From NCBI GenBank assembly GCA_963576475.1, contig OY754980.1:22365434-22429433 (forward strand): a DNA stretch of 64,000 nucleotides, given 5' to 3'. Below are positions 1 through 10,496 of this stretch, piece after piece. The DNA is from Molanna angustata. Its lineage: Eukaryota; Arthropoda; Insecta; Trichoptera; Molannidae. The notes beneath the pieces were generated by a model. It saw only the letters and a program-made list of their open reading frames with translations, was not told the origin of the DNA and made no database searches. The position numbers were made by a program, and so were the translations under genes. The first letter of the stretch is position 1. Every line of letters starts with the position of its first letter.

Positions 1-447
1 CATTTACATTTGTACATAATATTGTATAAACATCAACCATAACGATTGAGCGATTCATTCAATTTTCTTTTGTTTTTGTTCTGCCGGTCTGGTCGTGTTA
101 AACGACACGAGCAAAGTAATTGCTCCAAGATTGTTTGAGGCATTTAAACGATTCATGTTTTACTTATGTGCATAGGTAAATTTATTTTAGTAAGACGTTT
201 TAATTCTTATTATCATTTCACGAACAATTTCAGATAAATCGTTATGAAATTATATTTAAATTGTTCGTTTCGGATCAGTTCGTACAATTCAATTATTTAT
301 TTACTGCGACAAATAAAAATTAAACTAAAAGAAAGGAGTCGATTAACAAAAATAACGTATGATCAATGAACATGTGAATAAACATGACATGTGTAAATCA
401 GGCGATGGTAGTTTTTTTAAAAGTTACAATAGCACTATATAACCTTT
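1..447. other. AT-rich DNA without a recognised gene
   Basis: No coding-like frame, RNA gene or terminal repeat pair stands out. It is low-complexity AT-rich sequence ending at a LINE-tail-like segment. Confidence 0.5.
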
Positions 448-492
448 GATTCTCTCTGCCTACCTCAAGGATACGATGGCATTATTTTATAT
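448..492 (+). repeat. Decayed LINE 3' tail remnant
   Basis: The words ATTCTCTCTGCCTACC and a following GATGGCAT resemble the 3' end of the LINE copy at 10091-10496, where GGTTCTCTCTGCCTACC is followed by a GCGTGATGG run. Only the last few dozen bases remain, so assignment rests on this similarity alone. Confidence 0.35.
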
Positions 493-565
493 GTTTGACG
501 GTGTACCCTTAAACTAATCTATAGTAGGTACTCATATAAGTCGTATTAAAAATATAATAAAATCA

Positions 566-752
566 GGTAGGCAAGTCCCGTCAAACGGTGAAATCAAAAC
601 CCTTATGATAACCCATATCATGGATATAATAATTATCATATGGAGTTCTCTAACATCATAAGATATAATAAAACTTCATAGTATAATTAGTATATTCATG
701 ATATGGATAATCATGAGGGTTTTGATTTCACTGTTTGACCGGACTTGCCCCA
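566..752. mobile_element. Foldback MITE, copy 1
   Basis: The left end (GGCAAGTCCCGTCAAAC, then GTGAAATCAAAACCCTTATGA) is mirrored by the right end (TCATGAGGGTTTTGATTTCAC, then GTTTGACCGGACTTGCC). The inverted arms continue almost to the centre, so the whole 187 bp can fold into one long hairpin. A second copy of the family lies at 32007-32190. There is no transposase, so it would be non-autonomous. The target-site duplication is not clear and the superfamily is not assigned. Confidence 0.8.
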
Positions 753-850
753 CAGATCTGGTTTCATTGATTTTACATGAAACGATTTTTATGCTACCCT
801 CAGTTAAAGAAAGAATGATTGTAGGTACCTATACCTATATAATTTTTCGA

Positions 851-1056
851 TTTTTTTTTTTTTTTAATTTTTTTTTTTTATAAAAAATGAATATGTCCTT
901 GTTAAACAAGTACATATACATTTTCTTACGTTCCCTAAAATAAGCATAAATGCTTGAGCTATAGGTGAACGAAATCGGTCGAGGCAGGATTCGAACTTTC
1001 GACCACTGGATTACTAGCTCCGCGCGCTAACCGCTCTGCCATCGACCCATCTAATC
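851..1056 (-). mobile_element. tRNA-derived SINE (family A), copy 1
   Basis: Read on the minus strand, a tRNA-like head (977-1047) with acceptor GGTCGAT, an A box around GCAGAGCGGTTAG and a B box GTTCGAATCC is followed by a body of about 100 bp and an A-rich tail (the T run at 851-883). The same head, body and tail order occurs at 34580-34763, 20083-20256 and, decayed, 37896-37991. In the better copy the anticodon loop reads CTAGTAA, which would make AGU, a threonine tRNA. This is a retroposon, not a working tRNA gene. Confidence 0.82.
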
Positions 1057-1268
1057 ATATTTTCATATTGCTACATAGTTTTATATATGACGGACCGCTA
1101 ATTTTATAATATTATCATAGAAATTAATAGAATAAGACAAAACGAAGATCAATTGATCAGAAATCATTTACTTTGCAAAAATATTCGTGATTTACCACCT
1201 GCATCAAAAGAAAAACAGCTAGATTTAAATGGGGAGACCACGAGTGTAATAAAATGTTTCACAGAACC

Positions 1269-1368
1269 TTTCATTCATACCATCTCGGAATACTCCCACA
1301 ATGTGAGGTTATCAGCGACAGGTGTGCGGATAAAATTTATAAAAGGAAGAACGATACATGCGTGTATT
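1269..1368. repeat. Dispersed repeat, copy 1
   Basis: About 100 bp resemble 25602-25714 in the same orientation: TTCATTCATAC, CCCACAATGTG, GCGACAGGTGT, ATAAAAGGAAG and TGCGTGTAT occur in the same order. The family is not recognised. Confidence 0.6.
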
Positions 1369-1547
1369 CTCACACACCAGTCTCGTCTCATCGCAACATT
1401 CAGAATGGGAGATGAACCTCAATACTAAACACGGCTCTTACGCTTACGAGACAAACGAAAACGATGATAATAGAAGAGAATAGAAGCACTGTTCTAAGGC
1501 GGAACCTCACAGTATTTATTCATAGAAAATTAGTGATTTTTTTACCT

Positions 1548-1694
1548 GGATCAGGGGCGTCTAGCGTCTGTGGGGGGTGATGTGGCATGGGTCCAGGGGT
1601 ACCTCCGGAACCCGGTGAACGAACATCCTCGTTCGTTGGGCCTCCGTATGAGAGGGACGATGAGGGTGGTCGCTAAAATTAAAAAAAAAAAAAT
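1548..1694 (+). mobile_element. GC-rich segment ending in poly(A), probable truncated retroposon
   Basis: A GC-rich block rises abruptly from AT-rich flanks and ends in an A run at 1680-1692. On the plus strand, 1588-1677 is open and reads GMGPGVPPEPGERTSS before ending in a stop just before the A tail. That layout, short C-terminal coding then poly(A), is usual for a 5'-truncated LINE. I cannot assign a clade, and no target-site duplication is clear. Confidence 0.4.
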
Positions 1695-1699
1695 TAAAA

Positions 1700-3158
1700 T
1701 AATGTTCAAATTGTAAAATGGTTCAAAAGACACATTCACTGAGAAAATAAAATAATCTATATATTTTTTTATTTACAATAAATGTTAAAGATATTTGAAA
1801 AAATATAGCGTTAGCCTCTCCAACTAGGAAAGTTATTTATCGGGAGAAGCTTTCAATGTTTTTTGTTTTTAATTTTATTTAAGTGATATATTTTTTCCTT
1901 AATGATAATTGAAGCCATGACCTCGACAACCAACTCAAAAGACTAATCATTTTACATTTCTGCCAAGAATTACAAATCAACAATTCAAAGGATTTAAAGA
2001 GAAACCAAATAATAAGTTTTTCATGTCAATATAAATTATGATCTAAGTAAATCATTGGTTTTGATGAAGGATTCAAAACCTTCAATGATAATATTTTTTC
2101 CTATTTATTTTTCATACACTAAATGAAATCATTTATTTTACATTATTTTTACATATTACATTAACAAAAAAGTAACCACATTAAAATAGACTTACAATAA
2201 ACATAATATTTATTTTATCAAAAATTTTGTATTCATGACATTATAGAATTATATCTAGAGCATTATAAATAAATCATTTAAACAATATGTGCGCAATGTT
2301 AAAAAACATACAAATTGTGACAGATGCACTAAATAAATACTGATGATTAACTAATTAGGTTATTTGATTAACGTATTATTCTTGAGTTGGTGTGTACCAA
2401 ATATCTACATATCTGAACATTACCTAGTTATGTACAATAATGAAGTCATTGTTTAATAAATCTTTCAAAAAAAAATTGAGTCATAAAAATGTCTCGCTTG
2501 CTTCAAATACCTACGCCATTGTTAGCTAAATGCTTTGTTTTGAAACTGAATATTATTTCAGTGTGTATTTGATTTTCGACAGAAGATTATTTATTTTTTC
2601 TAAAGCACGGCGTTGGCGCTGTGGCGCCTGCTTAACCTTGCAGTGCCTCTGTTTTTATTTTGACATTTTTCATATCACGCGTCATGTAAATCATTTCATA
2701 ATGTGAAATATTATAACATAAGTTATATTTTGGAAACGAAACGAAATATAACCAATCTATGAATTATTTGTCTTGAATGTGACATTCATAATAAAATTTT
2801 AATAATCACCTACTAAAACTAAAATGCCACTCTTTGAACTGAATTATGAACTAATTTAGCAACAACAGAAAATAATTTTTTTCTAAAGTTATCGTTAAAT
2901 TCATGACTTTTGTTTAAAAAATTAGTGCCATTATTTTATAAATTCATAATTAATGAAGTGATTTTATTGACATTTCATCATAGTAATGCTTGTGATATTT
3001 AGGATTCTCGGTATAATCGATACATTGCTTGATTTGTTTAATTTAATTTAAATATAACTTCAAAAGTTTAACTCAAACAGTCGTATATTTTCCCATACCT
3101 ATATTAAAATTATATTAGGAAAGCATGAACATGTGGCGATGAATGATATATTTTTTAA
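1700..3158. other. AT-rich DNA without a recognised gene
   Basis: Long AT-rich stretch with many stops in all frames. The only local oddity is a short GC-rich inverted word (GGCGC around 2614-2630). No repeat family was recognised. Confidence 0.5.
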
Positions 3159-3159
3159 C

Positions 3160-3410
3160 ATTTTTTTAACATCTCAATAGAAACGAAGTTGGAATAATAT
3201 TATATGAGAATCAGGAACTCAAGGCACCTACAGGGCTTACGACCTATCATCGGCTGGTTTACGTGGTCATTGTAAGCGCTTGCGCAACGTTCACCAATTA
3301 TGCCTTCTTAATGAGTTCCCTTATAAATGCTATTTTGAAATTTCTATTTATTTTAACAATGAGAAACTGGTTGTTTGAAAATGAGCTGCGATAAATAAAA
3401 TAACGAAGAA
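3160..3410 (+). mobile_element. Snapback repeat family, copy a (left arm)
   Basis: It carries the family signature in order: ATCTCAATAGAAACGAAGTTGG, CAGGAACTCAAGGCACC, CAGGGCTTACGACC, GGCTGGTTTACGTG, GCGCTTGCGCAACG and TTCACCAATTATGCC. Other copies are at 12835-13090, 13963-14336, 17672-18050 and 44020-44366. This copy has only the left arm, and the mirrored right arm seen in the 12835 copy is missing. No coding capacity is visible. Confidence 0.75.
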
Positions 3411-4230
3411 AACCTTTTTGTAAAGCACACCTGAACTGCGCCAGAAATATTATTTCAATTTTTGGCTTGTTTACCTACTTGTACCAATGTGTATATATTA
3501 TTTGTTGAAAAAAAAAATATTATATATATGCGACTTTGAATTTACCTACTTAACTACTGCTACATAAAATATTTTCCATCTTGATCTGTATAATTCACTA
3601 AAACTATACGTAATTCATTAGATTTTAATCCCCACAAAAATATATGAGTATATTTGCATTCTAGATATGTAACTACATGATATGTCGTATTCAATATGAT
3701 AATATATACAGTTCATTCTAAAGTAAACTAAATCGTTGTTGCATCCATTTGTTTGCGAAGGTCCCATACAAGGACAAACGTGATACGAATAAATATCATA
3801 TAATTGTATCGTTCCTTTCTTCAAAACGTTAGAGATTTATTCACCAGTTTTAGTGTCATCCTACTGACGAAACCAACGGTCATACTATTCACACGGTCAA
3901 TCCATACACCACATAATATATACGGATACATATAATATGCAAGTACCGTATATTTAGATCCTTGAGGTAAAGAGAATATGCCTGCATACTCTTTTTTTTG
4001 CATTTTCTTTCAGAATTATCAATTAGATCGCCGCTACTCAGCAATAGAGCTGTTCGGTTATAATTAATTGTAAATTGAAAATGCAGCTAATTAACAAATT
4101 GCAGCCTTCGTGTTTGAATTTGTTGGAATAGACCGGTTTCGCCTCTAAAAGCAAATAATCATTTTGATGAAATATTACCTGAAGTTCTGACTCACCCACT
4201 CGATTACTATCTACGTACATATTTATTTAC
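3411..4230. other. AT-rich DNA without a recognised gene
   Basis: Three short open frames of 60-68 codons on the minus strand lack protein-like composition and are probably chance. Nothing else is supported. Confidence 0.45.
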
Positions 4231-5272
4231 TAATCCAACTGTCGATTTGTTCAGGAGAACTTTGTTCTCTTAACATATCGACAATGTATCAAGCCAGGAT
4301 ACGCGAGAATTGTATGCAGAGGTCAACTTTTTTCACGGCTTTTCCAACTTTGAAGTCAAAAAACACCAACGTAGAGGCTTCGCAGCATATATCTTCCATA
4401 CACGGATTTACTCAGAATTCGGAGTAGAACATTTCGTGTGTCTGTGTGTGTGTCTGTGTGTGTGTGTCTGTGTGTGTGTGTGTGTGTGTGTCTGTGTGTG
4501 TGTGTGTCCCTTATAACTTTTGATCCGCTCAATTTACAGAGCCCAAAATTAAAGAATATATAAACAGTTATAGGCTTACAAAAATTATATACTCAGAATT
4601 TCGAATTTTCGTTTTAATCAGGGGTTATCAATTTTTGAATTTTTACTTTATTTTTCCATATATCTCAGAAACCATAAAAGCTAGAAAGCTGAAAATTTGT
4701 ACAAATATAGAAAAATACAAAATCTCAAATTATTTAATTCAAAAAAATTCCAGGGTTTCTCAAACATTTTTTATTAAGAAAAATATTTTATTTATGATAA
4801 ATTTATGAGTTTAACTGCCTATATTTCCAAAACTTTTACAATTATCGAAAAAAGCCGAAACACCCCAACTAGATAATTTAATTTTCTATAAAAAAATATT
4901 TAAATTGTAGTAGAAGATCTCAATTTTTTTTTAACAATTTTTTTAAAAATTGAATTTAGTGACGACATCGCTTCATACATTTTGTATGGCAGTCGCCTAT
5001 ACACAATATGTAAGAAGACTTAATAGTTTGATACTTCATCTCCAAACATACATACATACCATCATGCTATTTTCATATTCTGGGTAGGAAAAAAGGATCT
5101 TCCTCCATACTATCCTATCTTGACATACATACCTACATATGTTGTATAGAAAACAAAATATCTGAAAATATTCAATAATTTGTATTTATGGGTTTATAGT
5201 TTGGTACATATTCTTCAACTATACATACTATCGCTATCGACAGTTGGATCTCATGTGTTACATGCAACTAGT
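4231..5272 (+). mobile_element. Non-autonomous element with CCAACTGTCGAT ends, long copy
   Basis: It starts with CCAACTGTCGATTTG and has the inverse ATCGACAGTTGG at 5236-5247. The shorter inverted copy at 22765-23138 shares the ends, the block CCAACTTTGAAGTCAAAAAA, and the ACTCAGAATTCGGAGTA word. The long copy contains about 700 bp between 4440 and 5150 that the short copy lacks, including the TG microsatellite. No transposase frame is seen. Homology to 22765-23138 is the main evidence. The superfamily is unknown. Confidence 0.65.
4436..4507. repeat. TG microsatellite with regular CTG interruptions
   Basis: About 70 bp of TG repeats interrupted by TCTG steps. The open frame reading CVCVCVCV across it is an artefact of the repeat. 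Confidence 0.95.
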
Positions 5273-7066
5273 TGTTACTTTCCAATTTCATTCAAAGGGA
5301 TTTTTATTCACAATTTTGATCCATGTATTGATGCAGTCCATGTGGATATGTTTAGTCGAATTATTGCGACTGAAGTCAGACTTTCTGGCATAAATATAAA
5401 CTAAACTAAGACCCGAATGCAAAGTCCTAGGTACCTAAATACTAACTCCTAACCTCACTGGAGTATTTAGTATTCTTAAGTTAGCAAATGCGTTGCAGAG
5501 TCATCACTAACTAAAATACTTAATACTACGCCAAAATTAAGGTCGATGGCGTAGCATTGCACATTATTGTATATGAAGAAAAGAGATGGATATGTAGTTT
5601 TCTATGGGTTTAGACAGACGTTTAAAATGTTTTTTTTTTGTCATAACAACTCAAACACATGTAACCAAGGTCACACTGAAAGCTCGATGTCGCGATTTTT
5701 TGAAATTCTAGCGAATTTTCGGCATCTCGTACAGATCGCTGAATACTCTGTTTGGTATTTGATTTGACAAAATTACCAAATGCATATTCAACGAAGCCAT
5801 TAAAGTCATCATCCACCGAAAAAATCTCGTATTTTAGTATTAAACCACTCGTAAGGTTCCTCGCTATCAACCTTACTTTTTGACAATTCGCAAATGTTTT
5901 CTTACGTCGACGCACATGCGCTAGGTATTTAGATATGTCTCTGCAATGCAATTCTCATACAAAAACTGCGTAGCATCCTCCAGTTAGGAAGCCACGTGAT
6001 CTCCTAACTTAAGTAATTGACTGCGCAATGAAAACATGGTTATTATTTAGAATTTAATATTAAGGTAGGATTCTGCATAAGGACCTATGAGAAGAATACC
6101 TTCAAGGAGAGAAGTATGTGACATTAGGTTGGATTAACTTTACCTATCACATTTTGGATACACAAATGATATAGGAAACATGTATGAATGTAATTTGTAA
6201 CTTGTTTCTATACATGATATACATATGTATATACCTACCTATACAAATATCTGCCTATAAGATTATACAGGATTCACGTTATGCTAATTACTGTAAACGA
6301 TCAAAAAGAATATAACATTATCTATAGCGGAGAGAATCGCTTATATGTAGATAGAATCATAAAAAAAATAATTTCCCATTATATGCACGAAACATAATAT
6401 CTATTATATACCTACCCAACTAAAGTACTAAAGATTATACCTACAACGTAGACGTGCCATTCCGTCGCGTATCTAATGCATATTACTAGAACATGGCTGT
6501 AGCGATATAATCGATCAAATTTATTATTAATTAAAACAAAAATAATAAACGGGGAAGAATTCCTTCTAAATTACAATTCATAAAACGCCTTGAATCCGGT
6601 AGCAGAATACTTCATTAAGATTTTAATATTTTTTGTATCGAACGGTAGTCTTTCCACTTCATCATCGTTCGACGATAGCGATCTACGCTTTCAAAACATG
6701 TTTTTATATCAAATATATACCCTAAGTTGATTGAGCACAGGGCTCACAGTCGAAAGCCACACGAGGCAACGACTTAATACGTTTTTCGATCGGGTACCAG
6801 GTAATCGTTTACAATTTTACGATATTATAAAGGAACATGCTTCTCGTTCTTGCTCCTAACGGATTTTACAGTCCACCCAAGTGTTTCAAAAACTTTTTTA
6901 ATTGATTCATCAAGACGATTATTCAAAATTTACAAGTTCGGCTCGATCTGATGCAATATAACGTCGCTAGTGCCCAATAAATATTTTATTAATTAACATA
7001 CCTAACCCATAAAAAAACAACATATTTCAAATCACATGTCTCAATTCTTTTGCCAACTGTATATTT
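5273..7066. other. AT-rich DNA, no recognised gene
   Basis: Around 5420-6010 several words recur in inverted order (TAGTATTTAG, CTTAAGTTAG, TCCTAAC), suggesting a decayed foldback element, but boundaries could not be set. From 6060 on, only low-complexity AT-rich sequence is seen. Confidence 0.4.
5622..5951 (-). CDS. Unidentified open frame, 109 codons, doubtful
   Basis: A stop-free minus-strand frame of 109 codons starts at an ATG and is long for this AT-rich background. The middle reads plausibly like protein (KVRLIARNLTSG, then KYEIFSVDDDFNGF), but I recognise no family, no splice sites and no neighbouring exons. It sits between short inverted words at 5420-5520 and 5970-6010, so it could be mobile-element derived. 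It may equally be chance. Confidence 0.2.
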   Translation of the reverse strand: MHCRDISKYLAHVRRRKKTFANCQKVRLIARNLTSGLILKYEIFSVDDDFNGFVEYAFGNFVKSNTKQSIQRSVRDAENSLEFQKIATSSFQCDLGYMCLSCYDKKKTF

Positions 7067-7322
7067 CGCACCTTTATTTTCATGGTGACACTATACAAAA
7101 AAAATTTCACCATCATGGATTAAAGTTTTGGATTTTTTTATTTAATTTGAAAAAATACAAATTGCAATAATGCCAATTGGTGGTAAATATTTGAACGAGT
7201 GATCTGGTGTTTCTGTATTCAATAGACAGCGCTCATCTAAAATACAAACATAGCTGGTTAAAAAAACTTAAAAATTGAATAATTACAATTTTGTATAGTG
7301 TCACTATGAAAATAAAGGTGCG
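7067..7322. mobile_element. 256-bp MITE with 34-bp terminal inverted repeats
   Basis: The left end CGCACCTTTATTTTCATGG, continuing TGACACTATACAAAA, is mirrored at the right end by TTTTGTATAGTGTCA then CTATGAAAATAAAGGTGCG with one difference. ATTT abuts both ends and may be a short target-site duplication. The interior is AT-rich and non-coding. No second copy was seen in the window. Confidence 0.85.
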
Positions 7323-7501
7323 ATTTGTGTCTTTTGTTATGTAGGTAGGTACTAAATAATGCATAACAATTTATTAACCGTCTATTCCCAAATTCAAATT
7401 TTCAAAGCTTTTTATTAATCTTTTTTTTTCAATTTTGAAAACTAAAGCTGTAGATATGAGAATTCTGTATCAAAAAAATATATATACCTATATCTAACCA
7501 T

Positions 7502-7618
7502 CCTGGGGCCTAAGCCAAGTTGAAAACGCTTAATGATATCGCCAAACGCTATTTTTTTTTGTATGGGATTTGACGTTTGTTATAATCGTTAAGCGTTTTC
7601 GATTTGACTCAGGGGGCA
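7502..7618. mobile_element. Short palindromic MITE
   Basis: Arms GTTGAAAACGCTTAATGAT and ATCGTTAAGCGTTTTC are inverted, and the outer ends CCTGGGGCC and CAGGGGGCA also mirror each other imperfectly. About 117 bp in all, with a T-run loop. Non-coding. Confidence 0.65.
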
Positions 7619-8282
7619 GATCCGTCTCTAGCTCATTTTATGAAAAGTCCTATGATGGCACATGGTTACCTTTGATAATATTATGATCTCCGGTAGATGG
7701 AAAAACAGCGCTCCCGACACAAATATTGATCACCCAATAAAATATATATTTTTCTTCATAACGTAGTTCACACTTCCTAAGCTGATTTAGTTCATGAATA
7801 ATCATATTTTGGAAATGCACACTTGTGGCAGCTGTTTGTTTTATATATTGTTTATATAATAACATTTTACACATAACGAGACATCTATATTATCCACAAT
7901 AAGTTATTATTACAATAAGTTAGGCATAAGCACAGGCCGCGGATCGAGTTTCACTCAAGTGCTACCGTACGTTCGAATATATGTAAGTACCTATATCTTG
8001 TCTTGTGGTTCAAAAATCAAATATATTGAACCGGTTGTACGAGAAGGGGGCCGGGCGGTAATTAAAATGTATTATATCTTCTTTGTTATTAAAAAATTAT
8101 ATTGCCTTCAGAGCTGTACGTATTAATTTTTATAACGAAGCATGATACATTGCTGATGGCGAGGTGATGAAAAAAAGACGAAAGACTGACGGTAGAACAC
8201 TCCTGGTCAACCACCTCGATTCGTCAAATGTTTTAACAATAAATTTTCCCTCACTGGGTCAGTAATGCGACGTGAATTTTAT
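7619..8282. other. Intergenic-like DNA without recognised features
   Basis: Nothing is supported. A GC-richer word (GGGGGCCGGGCGG) lies at 8046-8058, with no coding frame around it. Confidence 0.45.
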
Positions 8283-8880
8283 TGAATAATAATAATAAGC
8301 AATAATAGCGCCGTTTAATGATTTAAAATCATTCCAAGGGCGCTGATAGCTCAATTCTGTAATGATCTGCGAAACAAAGTTGTTTTTAGTTTTTTAGAGA
8401 AGGTGTCCTTGCTTTGAGCACCGCAGACATCAGGAGGTAGTTTATTACACTTATGTAAATGGACTTATTTCACTTAAATGGACATTCACACTAAAGCATC
8501 GATCATAGTAAGCCGCCTTGTTGGCTCTGTCCACCTCCTTCAAGGAGTTGGTACTCTGTGATCCAGACTGTGAGGTGCCTCCCAGAGAGTTCATTTCATT
8601 GACACAGTTCTTGTATGTAATTCGGTGCTAGATCATTCAAAGATCATTAAACACCTTCAGACAGATTTCTGGACACTTCAACCAGTGCAGTTCTTTAAGA
8701 AGATGGGTCATATGACATCGTTTCTTTTAGCTGTAAATTAACCTAGCCGCTGCATTAAACACCATAATATGTTATCTATCGAGCTGATACTTGGGCATAC
8801 CAGCATATATACCGTTACAGTAATCAAGCCGAGATACGACAAATGCATTTGTGAATGTTTTTGACTAATTGTTTGGTAAG
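8283..8880 (-). mobile_element. CR1/L2-like LINE 3' fragment, subfamily B
   Basis: On the minus strand the sequence matches, in decayed form, the C-terminal coding region and tail of the LINE at 15503-16812: the words around ATACCGTTACAGTAATC (8808-8824) correspond to 16058-16074. It ends with the family hairpin (8307-8344, AGCGCC to GGCGCT on either strand) followed by a TTATTATT tail. The frame is broken by many stops and small indels. It is closer to the copies at 20283-20590 and 21955-22045 than to the 15.5 kb copy. Confidence 0.8.
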
Positions 8881-10090
8881 CTTCGACGAATCACACTTAT
8901 ATTCGTTTTAATTTTTTGTTTTTCCTTTTTAAAGGGGAAATAGTTTTATATTTAATACTCCTCACTAATACGGAATATTTACTTCATTATTTGGAAAAAA
9001 TTAACCATTTTTTATTCATTGCTCAACTGGTCAAAATTGCTCTTATTCATAACTGTTTTTTTCGTGATGTTTATGTGTATACATAGGTATCTGCATAAAA
9101 GGATTTCGCAGTCTCCTTTCTTACTCCGTTGGGAACGCTATAGGACTTTTAAGGCCTGTTCTCCCCCGGAGCGGTTGTTGCATATTTCGTACCTCTACCA
9201 CTATCTACAATAAACAGTTTTAACTATACTCCGTTAACTATTAATTCCATCTGCTTCATATCATATGAAACGTACAAAAAGCTGATTTTTTTGACTAATT
9301 TTTCTTCGATAATATTAATTGCCAAAATTGTCATAAATGGTCTCACGTTTTGGAAAATTAACCACTGAAATTAATTAAAAATAAATTAAAACTTAAACAA
9401 TTTATGTTTAATAGAAATATAATAATAAACCTACAGTAAAAATGGGATTCAAAATAATGAACTATGGAATTCCCATCGTTTCAAGAAAAAAAATGTAGTT
9501 TTAGTGTTGGCCAAAATCTACTCCTCTGTGTCAAGTACATTTTAAATTCAGTAATACAAATACCTATCAACACAAATACCTTTTATCTTCGGAAGGGAAA
9601 TATATTTTATTTAAAAGACGCGGTTTCTATCACCAACATTGCAATCTGAGATATGCATTAAATATAACTCTATACATCATACAAAGTTTGTTGTTTTGCA
9701 TAACAGATGTCGCTAGGATGAAAATAAAAACCGCTGGTTGTGATTCCATCGGGATATTTTAACCACTCGTGGGACAAGAGGAAAATCTTCATATTATGGG
9801 GGAGATTTCAAATATGTATTTTATGAAAATATATACTGCAGCTATCTAAGGTTTCCAGCAAAACATATAATCACACATACGAATATTTGTACGAATCTCA
9901 TCACAGAAAATCTTTCTTTATTTCACAGAATCCCATTGATAACAAAATACATAGATAATATTTTGGATCTTTTGTTATTTATTTTGTTCCTACTTATCGA
10001 TATTGAAAATAATATTAAAATAGCATATTACTAAAAATATTATACAATATTTTCCTAATGTTCGATTATTAACATAGTTTGTGTACAATT
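8881..10090. other. AT-rich DNA without a recognised gene
   Basis: No coding-like frame longer than about 64 codons, no terminal repeats and no RNA-like structures were found. Confidence 0.5.
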
Positions 10091-10496
10091 AAAATATAAC
10101 AGAACGATGTATGACAGAGTTCGAAATGAAGATACAAGGAAAGAATGTAAGATGAAGAAAGATGTAATTAACAGAATGAATGTTAAAACATTGAGATGGT
10201 TTGGCCACTTGGGGAGAATCAATGAAGAACACCTGACGAAGGAAATATACAAAGCTGACAGTAATGGAATAAGAGGTCGGGGGCGCCCAAGAAAAGGATG
10301 GCACGACCATGTAAACGATATTCTGAAAGATTGAAATGTAAGAAGCGTGAACAACAGACGAACGTGTATAAGACGATGTATGAATGTTGATGAGGCAATG
10401 AATGTGTGTCAAGATAGAAAAATGTGACATTCGGTTCTCTCTGCCTACCCCGCGAGGGACATGGCGTGATGGTATGTATGTATGTAAAATATAACA
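10091..10496 (+). mobile_element. LINE 3' fragment with 11-bp target-site duplication
   Basis: The insertion is bounded by AAAATATAACA at 10091-10101 and again at 10486-10496. Between them lies a 5'-truncated non-LTR retrotransposon: the end of its reverse transcriptase frame (10102-10334), a 3' region related to 54763-54920 and 56051-56192, and a GTATGTATGTA tail. A microsatellite-like tail and short duplication fit RTE-like elements, though the clade is inferred. Further tail-only relatives are at 39718-39812, 57685-57745 and 448-492. Confidence 0.9.
10102..10334 (+). CDS. LINE reverse transcriptase, C-terminal fragment
   Basis: The open frame from 10107 reads MYDRVRNED, then the signature TLRWFGHLGRINEEHLTKEI and GRGRPRKGWHDHV, ending at TGA 10332-10334. 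The LRWxGH then GRPRxxW order is typical of the region downstream of the reverse transcriptase domain in many insect LINEs. The catalytic reverse transcriptase and the endonuclease are absent, so it cannot be active. The intact ancestor probably read past the stop: 3' of it, other frames still read RRCMNVDEA and SAYP. Confidence 0.85.
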
